Positions 33,947 through 43,040 are shown, counted from the first letter of the stretch. The stretch: 64,000 nt of DNA from Ruminococcus flavefaciens (GCA_002371825.1 DFHF01000007.1:34493-98492); one strand, 5' to 3'. Numbers and translations: made by a program. Notes: generated from the letters alone by a model not told the origin.

Positions 33947-34609
33947 ATGAATCCAGAACAGATATTCAATGCCGCTCATTCTGCTGCAATAAGGCTGATA
34001 GAATCCGGCGCATATCTCTCACCAGCTGATACAGTCTGTTCCGTTCAGGCCGCTTCCGGTATGATCTACACCGGATACAGCAGAACTAATATGAATCCGC
34101 CGGTCCACGCTGAGATAGAGGCAATAGGCAATATGCTTGCCGCCGGAGAGAATATCATTCAGGGGCTTCTCCTCATCAGTACTCAGGGAAGAGAACCTCT
34201 TCTGCCCTGCAACAGCTGTATAGGCTATATTCTTTCTCTTGCACCCGAAAATTCCGAATGCATGATAGCCATGCAGGATCGTATGATAAGGATAACAGAT
34301 GTTGCTATGTTTGCAGCTCCTATGGGCGCAGCTCCAGATCCGCAGATCTTCCCTGCGAATCGCCAGATGATACACCCGGCAGCTCCTCTCAACCCTCTTC
34401 CTGCCGCAGCACCTTCTATGCCGGCACCTGCTGAGGAGATACCGGACGGACCCGATATCGTCTCTTCCGCAAATACCGTAAATGCTAACGGCGACCTTCT
34501 GAAAAACAAGGTCCTCAGCATTATGGATGTGGCCAGAGATGACGATACCGACGAATTTCTTGAAGAAATTACTAAAAAGAAAAAAAGATTCGGTTTTTTC
34601 AGGAAGTGA
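33947..34609 (+). CDS. Cytidine-deaminase-like protein with Pro-rich tail
   Basis: A 220-residue protein. Residues 1-125 have the cytidine deaminase fold: an N-terminal helix (IFNAAHSAAIRLIESGAYLS), the HAE motif with catalytic Glu in PPVHAEIEAIGNM (about 48-60), and the zinc-binding LPCNSCIGYIL (P-C-x-x-C). Thus His and two Cys ligands and the proton-shuttling Glu are all present. Residues 130-175 are a Pro/Ala-rich linker and the last 45 residues are acidic then strongly basic (ITKKKKRFGFFRK). Substrate specificity is unclear; the tail is not typical of the metabolic enzyme. It is followed 48 bases later by a membrane sensor gene, probably in the same operon. Confidence 0.78.
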   Translation: MNPEQIFNAAHSAAIRLIESGAYLSPADTVCSVQAASGMIYTGYSRTNMNPPVHAEIEAIGNMLAAGENIIQGLLLISTQGREPLLPCNSCIGYILSLAPENSECMIAMQDRMIRITDVAMFAAPMGAAPDPQIFPANRQMIHPAAPLNPLPAAAPSMPAPAEEIPDGPDIVSSANTVNANGDLLKNKVLSIMDVARDDDTDEFLEEITKKKKRFGFFRK

Positions 34610-34657
34610 TATAACAAAATCGTTCTATTGAGAACATTTTACATTACAGGAGGAAAA

Positions 34658-36187
34658 ATGATGAAAGGGAAAAAATTTTCAAAATTAACTGTCCTGCTTG
34701 CTTTGCAGTTCATTATCATGATAATTCTGTCGCTGATAATCACTATCACTATCAGCTCAGCCACCCGTAAAAATACCATAGAGCATATGGAGACCATCAC
34801 AGATGAACGTGCCCATATCATCCTCAATTACGTTGAGAACGCTGAAAAGACTCTTACCTACTACAGCAAGGCTGAGCAGGTAACTGATCTCCTCAAAAAC
34901 CCCAGCGATCCCGCCGCAGCTAAGAAGGCTCAGGAATTCACTGAGGATTACTCAGCAAGCATCGATAACGTTGAGGGTCTCTGGATAGGTGAATGGAACA
35001 CTCACTGTATCGCTCATACAAATCCCGGAACTGTAGGTATCACTACAAGAAAAGATCCCGATAAGCTCAAAGAGCTCCAGGATGCTATGCTCGCAGCCGG
35101 TGATAAGGTCTACAATACAGGTATGATCCTCTCACCTGCTACAGGCAAACAGATAGTTTCCATGTACAAGGCTGTATACGATGAGAGCGGCAACCCCATC
35201 GGATTCGTAGGACTGGGTATCTTCACAGATAAGCTCATCGATAACCTCAATAACCTTTCCATAAAGGGTCTCGATGATGTTACATACAGCATGGTCAATG
35301 TAAACGACGGCAAGTACGTTTTCAATGACGACCCTGAGCTGGTTTACAATGCCGCTGAAAATGACGATATCAGAAAGCTCTGCAGCGAACTCAAGGGCAC
35401 AGGCAAGGATAAGAACGGCAGCTTTGAGTACAAGAAGGACGGTAAAAAATATACCTCTATTTACACATATATCCCTGAGTACGGCTGGCTGCTCATGCTT
35501 GACGATACCAAGAGCGAGATATATTCACTCACAAACATAATGCGTGTATATATGGTCATCTTCGGCATCGCTATCCTCGCACTCCTGGCTATATTCAGCT
35601 TCATCAACAGAAAACAGCAGAAGGTAAGCCAGAAGCTCGCCTCTACTATCGTAAAGAACAACAAGACCAAGGAATCACTCTACACAGCAATGTTCAAGGA
35701 TGTTCTCACAGAGGTCAACAACCGTGTTGCATTCTCCATGAATCTTGAAGAATTCAAGGGCACTAACGATCAGCCCTGCTACTTCGCAATATTCAATATC
35801 AACGACTTCAGCGAGGTAAATACCCGCTTCGGAAACGATACCGGCGACTGGCTGCTGGTAAGAACTGTCGATATCATCAGACAGGTATTCAAGAACGGCA
35901 AGATCTACCGTACAGGTTCAGACGAATTTATCGTTGCACTTAAGGTCAACAATAAGGAAACAAGTGCAGCTGATATAAGAGAAAGCGTCAGCGATGCTCA
36001 CCACAGGCTCAGCTCTCCTCAGAATTCACCTGTAGGCAAACAGACCTTCGGATATAAGGCTGCTCTCGTGAAAAAGACCAGCGAGGTCAATACATCCGTT
36101 ATCACAGTCCTCAAGGATATGATAAACAAGGACGTAAATGCCCTTCAGGGCCACATCGAATACAACGATCTCGACAACAAAGCCTGA
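34658..36187 (+). CDS. Membrane sensor with extracellular Cache-type domain and degenerate GGDEF domain
   Basis: A 509-residue protein. Transmembrane helix 1 (about 10-32) is followed by a roughly 260-residue extracellular domain of double-Cache type (GLWIGEWNTHCIAHTNPGTV, GFVGLGIFTDKL) and transmembrane helix 2 (about 300-322, YMVIFGIAILALLAIFSF). A cytoplasmic GGDEF-like domain (about 345-495) follows. The active-site signature reads TGSDEF in place of GGDEF, so diguanylate cyclase activity is doubtful and it may act as a binding domain. It is second in an operon with the cytidine-deaminase-like gene. AGGAGGAA precedes the ATG at 34658. Confidence 0.82.
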   Translation: MMKGKKFSKLTVLLALQFIIMIILSLIITITISSATRKNTIEHMETITDERAHIILNYVENAEKTLTYYSKAEQVTDLLKNPSDPAAAKKAQEFTEDYSASIDNVEGLWIGEWNTHCIAHTNPGTVGITTRKDPDKLKELQDAMLAAGDKVYNTGMILSPATGKQIVSMYKAVYDESGNPIGFVGLGIFTDKLIDNLNNLSIKGLDDVTYSMVNVNDGKYVFNDDPELVYNAAENDDIRKLCSELKGTGKDKNGSFEYKKDGKKYTSIYTYIPEYGWLLMLDDTKSEIYSLTNIMRVYMVIFGIAILALLAIFSFINRKQQKVSQKLASTIVKNNKTKESLYTAMFKDVLTEVNNRVAFSMNLEEFKGTNDQPCYFAIFNINDFSEVNTRFGNDTGDWLLVRTVDIIRQVFKNGKIYRTGSDEFIVALKVNNKETSAADIRESVSDAHHRLSSPQNSPVGKQTFGYKAALVKKTSEVNTSVITVLKDMINKDVNALQGHIEYNDLDNKA

Positions 36188-36216
36188 TCGGGATATCAGA
36201 ATTCTGATATGATTAT

Positions 36217-36260
36217 CGGGGAAGGACCTTCCTATGGAGGGTTCTTCCCCGAATTTTTTC
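36217..36260 (+). terminator. Terminator after the Cache/GGDEF sensor gene
   Basis: CGGGGAAG (36217-36224) pairs with CTTCCCCG (36244-36251), followed by AATTTTTT. Confidence 0.85.
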
Positions 36261-36323
36261 CTGGTTCATGTATTTACTTTCCCTCACTTTTATGCTATAA
36301 TGACCAAAAAAGGAGGTTTTCCC

Positions 36324-37739
36324 ATGAAACTGATAAGATCTGCTTCATCACTGCTGATATGTGCAGTACTGGCTGCTGTGCCCTTCAACTTCACATCGGC
36401 AGAGAAAAAAGTAAATATGGACTACGACGGAAACGGAATTATCGACGGCTTCGACCTTGTCCTCGCCCGTCAGACTGCTTCCGACAAGGAAATAAAACGT
36501 CTCAGCAATTTCCTTCTCCAGCGTCAGCCGGAGGATGAGTACTCCCTTGTCTGGAGCGATGAATTCGACGGAGATTCTGTGGACAGCTCCAAATGGGGCT
36601 ACGACCTGGGCAACTGGAAGCTTGACGAAAACGGAAATTTCATAACTACCGGCTGGGGCAATAATGAGCAGGAGTTCTACACCCACAATAACGCCTCCGT
36701 AAAGGACGGCATACTCACTATCGCAGCCCGTAAAGAGCTTATAGAATCCGAACAGGGCAGCTTTGACTACACCTCATCAAGAATGACAACTCAGGATAAA
36801 TTCTCCGTCTGCGGCGGAAGGATAGAGGTAAGAGCCCGGTGCGACTCCGGTAAGTCACTTTGGCCGGCTATCTGGATGCTGCCTGAGGACAGCGTCTACG
36901 GCGGCTGGGCAGCCTCCGGCGAGATAGATATTATGGAGGGCTGGGGCAGTACTCCGGAGAAAATATGCGGCACTATCCACTTCGGAGATGTCTGGCCGAA
37001 CAACACCTATCTTACTGCTGATTATAATTTCCCCGCCGGAGATTCCACCGAAAACTGGCACACCTACTCTATCGAGTGGGACAGCGGCGAAATGCGCTGG
37101 TATGTGGATGACCAGCTTTTCAGCACTCAGACTGACTGGTACTCCGTAAACAGAAAGTACCCGGCTCCCTTTGACCAGAATTTCTACCTGATACTCAATC
37201 TGGCTGTAGGCGGTCATTTCGACGGCATCGACGGTATCTATGCTGACCCTGCCACTTTTGCTGACGGCGAAAAACACTTCGATATCGACTATGTCCGTGT
37301 ATACAAGAAAAACGGCAGCGACTTCGCCCCGACTCCACAGACCTCCATATCTATGGGCTCATATATCGAGGGCGCACAGGCAGGTCTCACCAATAAGGAC
37401 GGCTGCTCAGTTTTCGACATAAAGAATGTGGGAAGCCTTGAATACGCTGTTATGGGACTTATCCGCAGCCGACAGGTCCATGCCGGAGAGACTCACACAC
37501 TCTCATTTGATGTAAGCTCCACAGCTGAACGTGATATGATAGTAACTGTTGAGGACAGCTCCTATGAGCGCTATCTCAGCGAAACAGTCAGCATTTCTCC
37601 CAGCGAGAAGCACTGCAGCTTTGAGGTGCCTTTCAGCTCCGATATGTCGGTGGATATAAAGTTCCAGCTTGGAAATATCGGCAATTCCGCCTCCGCCGGC
37701 GAGCATCAGGTGACAGTATCAAATATTAAATGGGAATAA
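36324..37739 (+). CDS. Secreted GH16 beta-glucanase with N-terminal half-dockerin and C-terminal CBM
   Basis: A 471-residue secreted enzyme. After a signal peptide (about 1-26) comes one calcium-binding EF-hand loop, MDYDGNGIIDGFDLVLARQT (32-51), with a helix but no second loop. The GH16 domain (about 72-315) has the catalytic signature GEIDIMEGW, with nucleophile Glu200, Asp202 and acid/base Glu205. The pattern SLWPAIWMLPE and the insert-free active site fit laminarinase or lichenase (beta-1,3(4)-glucanase) activity. A CBM4/9-like beta-sandwich (330-471) ends the protein. AGGAGG precedes the ATG. The stop codon coincides with the left edge of a MITE copy. Confidence 0.9.
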   Translation: MKLIRSASSLLICAVLAAVPFNFTSAEKKVNMDYDGNGIIDGFDLVLARQTASDKEIKRLSNFLLQRQPEDEYSLVWSDEFDGDSVDSSKWGYDLGNWKLDENGNFITTGWGNNEQEFYTHNNASVKDGILTIAARKELIESEQGSFDYTSSRMTTQDKFSVCGGRIEVRARCDSGKSLWPAIWMLPEDSVYGGWAASGEIDIMEGWGSTPEKICGTIHFGDVWPNNTYLTADYNFPAGDSTENWHTYSIEWDSGEMRWYVDDQLFSTQTDWYSVNRKYPAPFDQNFYLILNLAVGGHFDGIDGIYADPATFADGEKHFDIDYVRVYKKNGSDFAPTPQTSISMGSYIEGAQAGLTNKDGCSVFDIKNVGSLEYAVMGLIRSRQVHAGETHTLSFDVSSTAERDMIVTVEDSSYERYLSETVSISPSEKHCSFEVPFSSDMSVDIKFQLGNIGNSASAGEHQVTVSNIKWE

Positions 37740-37829
37740 AAATGCGCTACAGTAATAAGTGCAGCGCTTATATAGAAGGATATAAGTATTTATTGAGGAA
37801 AACCCTTTTGAAAAAGGGTTGTTCCTCAA
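37738..37829 (+). repeat. Left part of a MITE-like repeat (copy B), interrupted by the insert that follows
   Basis: The sequence from about 37759 (CAGCGCTTATATAG, then TATAAGTATTTATTGAGGAA) to TTCCTCAA at 37829 matches the left end of the intact copy at 61918-62000 almost base for base, including the AACCCTTTT..AAAAGGGTT hairpin. Its outer end (AAAAATGCGCT..CAGTAATAAG..) is an imperfect inverted repeat of 43281-43323, the right end of the same copy. Confidence 0.82.
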
Positions 37830-37880
37830 TGCTCACGTTTCTTAACGAAGAAAGAACAATATCAAACTGAATAGGAACAA

Positions 37881-37920
37881 TAAATCCCGATACCAAACGA
37901 GTCGGGATTTATATTTTTTC
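37881..37920 (+). terminator. Terminator-like hairpin near the left end of the insert
   Basis: TAAATCCCGA (37881-37890) and TCGGGATTTA (37902-37911) form a ten-pair stem followed by TATTTTTTC. No plus-strand gene lies between it and the GH16 stop, so it could end GH16 transcription or guard the insert from outside transcription. Confidence 0.65.
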
Positions 37921-37965
37921 TAACCATAGATTGCGTGTTTAAGTCACGTTTCCAGCTCCACAATC

Positions 37966-37994
37966 CCCTGCTTAGAATAGACTTCTAAGCAGGG
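37966..37994 (-). terminator. Strong hairpin just after nadE
   Basis: CCCTGCTTAGAA (37966-37977) and TTCTAAGCAGGG (37983-37994) form a perfect 12-bp stem with a five-base loop, 21 bases beyond the nadE stop. There is no T-tract after it, so it may protect the 3' end more than terminate. Confidence 0.5.
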
Positions 37995-38015
37995 TTGATT
38001 ATCTATATCGCTGAA

Positions 38016-39929
38016 TTAATAATCAATACTTTCCAATTCTTTCAGCCACATATTCGCGGAGGCATCACTTGGCATCCGCCAGTCGCCGCGGGGAGAAAGA
38101 GTAACAGTTCCGACTTTTGGTCCGTCAGGGAGGCAAGATCTCTTGAATTGCTGGTTGAAGAATCGTCGATAGAATTTTTTCAGCCATTTCATTATCACTT
38201 CCTTGGGATAGGTATCGGCGAATGAAAGGCAGGCGATACGGAATACCTTTGACGGAGAAAATCCATATCTCAGAATATAGTACATGAAGAAATCGTGAAG
38301 CTCATACGGTCCGACTATATCTTCAGTCTTCTGTGATATAGTACCGTTTTTCTTAGGCGGCAGAAGCTCGGGACTAACAGGAGTATCCAGTATATCGAAC
38401 AAGATTTTTTTCAGCTCGCCCTCTGATATTTCAGCTTCATAGTTTACCAGCCAGCGCACAAGTGTTTTTGGAATGGACGAATTTACTGCATACATTGACA
38501 TATGATCCCCATTATAGGTTGCCCAGCCGAGGGCAAGCTCTGATAGATCTCCTGTTCCAATGACGATACCGCCGAGCTGATTAGCTTTATCCATTAGCAC
38601 CTGCGTTCGTTCTCTTGCCTGTGAGTTTTCGTATGTCACATCGTGAATGTCAGGTGACTGTCCTATATCAGAAAAATGCTGCATTACACTGCTGCATATA
38701 TTTATTTCAATGAGCGTCGAACCATAAGCCTTTGCAAGCAAACAGGCGTTGTTATAGGTCCTGTCGGTAGTACCGAAGCATGGCATTGTTATAGTGTGGA
38801 TACCTTTTCTGTCAAGTTCGAGCAAATCGAAAGCGTGTACTGCAACTATAAGTGCAAGAGTTGAATCCAGTCCGCCTGAAAGCCCAAGGACAGCAGTCTT
38901 GCAGCCAATATGCCGCAGTCTTGTCATAAGACCGACCGCCTGCATGGTGAGTATCTCTTCACATCTGCTGTCAAGCTGTTTCTTATCAGACGGCACGAAA
39001 GGAGTTTTCGGGAAATGCCTTTCAAGTCTCGTTTCTTTGGTTTCAAGGCTGAAATAAGTACTTTTCATATCCGGAGAAGCGGTAAATGTATTCATTCTCC
39101 GACGTTCATAATCGAGCTTTTTTATATCTGTATCCGCAATGATAAGACCCTTTGAAAAAAGACGTGATTCTGCTATAACAGAGCCGTTCTCAGCAATTAT
39201 ATCATGTCCGGCAAAGACCATATCCTGCGTTGATTCGCCGATACCCGAATCTGCATATGCATAGGTGCAGGCAAGAGAGCCTGAACGTGCTTTTATGAGA
39301 GTTCTGCGGTAATCTGCCTTTCCGATCACTTCGTCGCTTGTGGATAAATTGAATATGATAACTGCGCCCGACTTTGCAAGCTGTTCCGATGGCGAAGAAG
39401 TTACCCACATATCCTCACATATCTCGATACCGAATGTCAGCTCAGGAAGTTCTTTGCAGGTAAATACAGTTTCTTCGATGTGAATTGTATATTCATCATT
39501 CAGCTGTATATCCGCACAAAGTCCGTCGGCAGCTGCTGTGAAGTGTCTTGCTTCATAGAATTCGCTGTAATTCGGGATGTTCTTCTTTGCCACAGCACCG
39601 ACAGCCGTTCCCTTATTGATTACGACAGCGCAGTTATAGAGCTTACCGCATACAGCAAGTGGAATTCCTACTACTGAAACAATGTCAAGATCAGCAGTTT
39701 CTTTTATTATCCGTGCAGTTTCTTTTTTTGCAGCGCTTAAAAGAGCGTCCTGCAAAAACAGGTCGCCGCAGGTATAGCCTGTCATCGAAAGCTCTGGGAA
39801 GCATACTATTTCTACGCCTTTATCGTAGGCTTCCGTTATCATTTCTATTATCCTGTCGGCATTATATCCACAGTCGGCAACTCTTACATCAGGCGTTGCA
39901 CAAGCTATCTTTATGAATCCGTCCTTCAT
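38016..39929 (-). CDS. nadE: Glutamine-dependent NAD+ synthetase
   Basis: A 637-residue two-domain enzyme that amidates nicotinic acid adenine dinucleotide to NAD+ using glutamine. The N-terminal nitrilase-type glutaminase (about 1-280) shows the Glu in CFPELSMTGYTCGDLF, Lys in AKKNIPNYSEFYEARHF and nucleophile Cys in FGIEICEDMWV. The C-terminal synthetase (about 310-637) has the PP-loop LGLSGGLDSTLAL and GTGDLSELALGWATYNGDHMSMYAVN. Length is normal for the family. The ATG at 39929 with TTGGAGGT upstream is chosen. It lies inside the TIR-bounded insert and is divergent from the GNAT gene. Confidence 0.95.
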   Translation of the reverse strand: MKDGFIKIACATPDVRVADCGYNADRIIEMITEAYDKGVEIVCFPELSMTGYTCGDLFLQDALLSAAKKETARIIKETADLDIVSVVGIPLAVCGKLYNCAVVINKGTAVGAVAKKNIPNYSEFYEARHFTAAADGLCADIQLNDEYTIHIEETVFTCKELPELTFGIEICEDMWVTSSPSEQLAKSGAVIIFNLSTSDEVIGKADYRRTLIKARSGSLACTYAYADSGIGESTQDMVFAGHDIIAENGSVIAESRLFSKGLIIADTDIKKLDYERRRMNTFTASPDMKSTYFSLETKETRLERHFPKTPFVPSDKKQLDSRCEEILTMQAVGLMTRLRHIGCKTAVLGLSGGLDSTLALIVAVHAFDLLELDRKGIHTITMPCFGTTDRTYNNACLLAKAYGSTLIEINICSSVMQHFSDIGQSPDIHDVTYENSQARERTQVLMDKANQLGGIVIGTGDLSELALGWATYNGDHMSMYAVNSSIPKTLVRWLVNYEAEISEGELKKILFDILDTPVSPELLPPKKNGTISQKTEDIVGPYELHDFFMYYILRYGFSPSKVFRIACLSFADTYPKEVIMKWLKKFYRRFFNQQFKRSCLPDGPKVGTVTLSPRGDWRMPSDASANMWLKELESIDY

Positions 39930-39991
39930 ATTTACCTCCAAAAAGACAAAAAAGGACACTGAATCATCAGCATCCTTGCATTAACAACGTA

Positions 39992-40020
39992 ATTATATAC
40001 CCATTCATTGATTTTGTCAA
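39992..40020 (-). promoter_or_regulatory. Sigma-A promoter of nadE
   Basis: Minus strand TTGACA (40015-40020) and TATAAT (39992-39997), 17-base spacer, full consensus. Confidence 0.88.
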
Positions 40021-40028
40021 GCGAATAC

Positions 40029-40057
40029 TTGACAAATCCTATCTGCCGTGATATAAT
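40029..40057 (+). promoter_or_regulatory. Sigma-A promoter of the GNAT operon
   Basis: TTGACA (40029-40034) and TATAAT (40052-40057), 17-base spacer, full consensus. Only eight bases separate it from the divergent nadE -35 box. Confidence 0.88.
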
Positions 40058-40070
40058 TCAGGTAAAGAGC

Positions 40071-40104
40071 AACGGCGCTTCTCGTTTAGAGGAGCGCCGT
40101 TTTG
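40071..40104 (+). terminator. Terminator-like hairpin in the leader of the GNAT gene
   Basis: AACGGCGC (40071-40078) pairs with GCGCCGTT (40094-40101) around a CTC..GAG inner stem and is followed by TTTG. It starts a few bases after the expected transcription start, so it would act as an attenuator or as a 5' stabilising stem. Confidence 0.5.
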
Positions 40105-40120
40105 TATTAGGAGACTTTCT

Positions 40121-40582
40121 ATGGAGCAGATACGATACAAATGGACAGATGGCAGCGATGAAGATTTTCAGCGTTTCTATTTAGCAACAGAGGAATTTTA
40201 CAGCAGTATAGTAGGCGGTGAAAAGAACAGGAAAGGTTTTATTCCTTACAATATTTCTCAGAATATCGGCACAGTTATTATAGCATATATCGGTGATACT
40301 GCTGTTGGCTGTGCGGGTTTGAAGTCCTATTCTCACACAGATGCAGAGATAAAGCGCGTATGGGTAGAACCTAATTATCGCCGCAGACATATTGCCGCTG
40401 ATATGATGCAGATGATTGAGAATAAAGCCAGGGAACAGCATTTCACAAGAGCTATTCTCCAGACACGCGTAGCAATGACAGAAGCAGTATCGCTCTATGA
40501 GAAACTTGGTTATTATCGTATAGAAAATTATCCACCCTATGATAAGCTTGAAGGCGCGGTATGCTATGCAAAAGACCTGTAA
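40121..40582 (+). CDS. GNAT-family N-acetyltransferase
   Basis: A 153-residue protein of the GCN5-related fold. The central strand AVGCAGLKSYSHTDAEIKRVWVEPNYRRRHIAADMM contains the acetyl-CoA pyrophosphate loop (here R-R-R-H-I-A, a variant of Q/RxxGxG/A). The C-terminal EAVSLYEKLGYYRIENYPPY is also typical. It acetylates an amine of unknown identity. TTAGGAG precedes the ATG. It is followed 18 bases later by the truncated PEP/pyruvate-binding gene, so the two form one transcript. Confidence 0.9.
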   Translation: MEQIRYKWTDGSDEDFQRFYLATEEFYSSIVGGEKNRKGFIPYNISQNIGTVIIAYIGDTAVGCAGLKSYSHTDAEIKRVWVEPNYRRRHIAADMMQMIENKAREQHFTRAILQTRVAMTEAVSLYEKLGYYRIENYPPYDKLEGAVCYAKDL

Positions 40583-40600
40583 ATAAAAGGAGGTATCACT

Positions 40601-42502
40601 ATGGCAGCATTTGATAGGATATTGTCAGGAATACCTGAAATGGATAATGCGCTTGATAACATAAGACTTGGCGACAATGTGGTATGGCGGGTCTCTGACC
40701 TGTCTGAGTTCCGTCTGTTTATGGAGCCATATCTTAGGCAAGCTATCGCTGACGGCAGAAATATTATATATTTTCGTTTTGCAAGTCATGAGCCTCTTGT
40801 TGAGAACTGTCCCGAGGTCAAGACCATAGAAGTGCCGCTTTCCCACAGATTCGAGACATTCACCGTTGATATACATAATGAGATTGAAAAGGCAGGCAGG
40901 GACGCTTTTTACATTTTCGACTGCCTTTCAGAATTGCAGGCAATGTGGGCTACTGACCTTATGATGGGGAACTTTTTCAGAGTCACCTGCCCGTTCCTCT
41001 TTATACTTGATACAGTTGCATTCTTCCCTATAATTCGCGGAAAGCACTCAGTTCACGCAATTAATAAGATACTGAATACCACGCAGCTTTTCTTCGATGT
41101 TTATTCCGATAAAAAGAACGTCTATGTACGTCCCGAAAAGGTATGGAACAGAAACTCGGATACCATGTTCCTGCCGCATACATATGAGCCTGAAACAGGA
41201 CATTTCCGTCCTATCCTTGACGGCGTAAAGTCGAGCCGCTTCTATCAGGTTCTTGGCGATGCTCAGCGCTCCGCAGATGAGCAGTTCATGGACTCGTGGG
41301 ACAGAAATTTCAAAAAGGCGAAGATACTCTATGACAGCGGTTTTGATATTTCGGAGCAGTGCAGTAATATGTGCAATATCATGATGACCCGCGATTCAAA
41401 AATGCGAGAAATGGTCAAGAAGCACTTCAGGCCCGAGGACTATTTCAGCGTTCGCGACCACATGATAGGCACAGGTATGATAGGCGGAAAAGCCTGCGGT
41501 ATGCTTCTTGCAAGAGCTATAATACGAAATACCGAGCCTGATATTGATGAAGTACTTGAACCTCACGATTCCTTTTATGTCGGCTCAGATGTTTATTACA
41601 CCTACATTGTTGACAATAATTTCTGGGATCTGCGTATAAAACAACGTACCGAGGAGGGATATTTCTCACTTGCTGATGAGTTCGCACTGCACCTTATGAA
41701 TGGTCAATTCTCTGATGAAATGCGCGAGCAGCTCAACCGCATTATCGAATACTACGGTCAGGATCCCTATATCGTCCGTTCAAGCAGTATCCTTGAGGAC
41801 GGCTTCGGCAACGCTTTTGCAGGCAAGTACGAATCTGTTTTCTGTGCCAACAGAGGAACTCCTGAAGAACGCCTTGAAGAGTTTGAAAAGGCGATAAAAA
41901 CTGTCTATGCAAGCACCATGAGCCTTTCTGCACTTGATTACCGAAAGCGACGTGGACTTGACAAGCGTGACGAGCAGATGTCACTGCTTGTACAGCGTGT
42001 ATCGGGTTCTTACTACGGAGCATATTATATGCCGTGTGCAGCAGGCGTGGGATATTCCTACAGTCCGTACAGTTTTCTCAAAAGCTCTGACCAGTCTGCG
42101 GGAATGCTTCGCCTTGTTATGGGACTTGGCACGTCTGCCGTTGACAGGACAGAGGGTTCATATCCTCGTCTTGTAAGTCTTGATATGCCCGAAAAGACGG
42201 TGTATTCAACTTATGCAGACAGGCACAGGTTCTCGCAGGGCAAAGTTGAAGTCATAAACACGTCCGGTCACGATATGGAACGTCTGCCGCTGCGTGATAT
42301 TGAACCTGTGATACCCGGATATCTGCATAATATTCTACTTGAACATGATTACGATGCCGAGAGCAGATTGCGTGAAATGGGACGAAATGTATCATCGACC
42401 TTTATCTCGTGCAAGGGACTTGTAAGCAATAAAACACTTATGTCGCAGATGCAGAGAATGCTTCGTTGCATACAGAATGAGTATGAGTATGGCAATGGCT
42501 AA
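40601..42502 (+). pseudogene. PEP/pyruvate-binding (PPDK N-terminal) protein, 3' end lost
   Basis: The 633-codon frame has an N-terminal RecA/KaiC-like region (about 1-240; IIYFRFASHEPLVENC, DAFYIFDCLSELQAMWATDLMM) and a C-terminal ATP-grasp domain of the pyruvate phosphate dikinase / PEP synthase type (GMIGGKACGMLLARAI, DPYIVRSSSILEDGFGNAFAGKYESVF, then the GLGTSAVDRTEG loop). It ends abruptly in RCIQNEYEYGNG followed by a stop, just where relatives usually continue YGNPVDIEFT and the rest of the ATP-grasp fold. From about 42495 the DNA belongs to a recombinase gene instead. The 3' part was therefore lost in a fusion event and function is doubtful. Confidence 0.7.
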
Positions 42503-42968
42503 CGGCGAAGCCGAAGCAAAAAAGCAGATCAAGGATAATGAGAAGCTCCGCAGTGAATATGAAACAAAAATCAGTCAACTCGACAATGCGATACAGCTTC
42601 TCTTCATGGACAGGTCAAACGGAAAGATCACGGATGAGCGCTACGATATACTCTCTGCAAACTTCGAGAAGGAGCAGTCAGAGATAAAAGCCAAGCTCAA
42701 CGCCCTTGATTCACAGTTTGACGAAATGAAAGTGCGAGAGAAGTGTGTCAGGGACTTCATTAACAACGCAAGGCAGTACACGGAGATTCACAAGCTCACT
42801 CCCGAGATACTGAAATCTTTCATCGGGCGCATTGAAGTCTACGAAAAGGCAGTCAAGCATTCAAGGACTTGCGGAAACCACATCGTCATCTACTTCACAT
42901 TCATGCCCGACAAGGCAATAGCTATTGACAGGATGATATCCGAGAATGGTGAAATCATAACCCTTTAA
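42477..42968 (+). pseudogene. C-terminal remnant of a large serine recombinase
   Basis: The frame encodes only the last part of a large resolvase/integrase: a coiled coil with KITDERYDILSANFEKEQSEI and the ending TEIHKLTPEILKSFIGRIEVYEKAVK typical of the DUF4368 region of TndX/TnpX-like recombinases. The catalytic N-terminal domain with its serine and the zinc-ribbon domain are missing. The frame overlaps the end of the PEP/pyruvate-binding gene and has no ribosome site. It ends 52 bases before the right terminal repeat of the insert, so it is probably a relic of the enzyme that moved this or an earlier element. Confidence 0.8.
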
Positions 42969-43040
42969 TAACAAAAATCTCCGAGGGATTGCTCCCTCAG
43001 AGATACAACACATATTAATGTTCGTTAAGGAACGTGAGCT

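Larger units (their letters stand above)
37830..43040. mobile_element. About 5.2-kb insertion with 19-bp terminal inverted repeats
   Basis: GCTCACGTTTCTTAACGAA (37831-37849) and TTCGTTAAGGAACGTGAGC (43021-43039) are inverted repeats with a single mismatch. They split a MITE exactly at a point where the copy at 61904-62201 is continuous (TTCCTCAA|ACTCC). The flanks CTCAA and AAACTCC are consistent with a two-base AA target duplication. The insert contains nadE, a GNAT gene, a 3'-truncated PEP/pyruvate-binding gene and a serine recombinase C-terminus. No complete transposase is present, so the element is probably passive or decayed. Confidence 0.72.

Noticed and set aside
37740..37990. Possible riboswitch between GH16 and nadE
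   Set aside because: The stems are explained by the MITE hairpin, the end of the insert and two terminator-like hairpins; no aptamer pattern is recognised.
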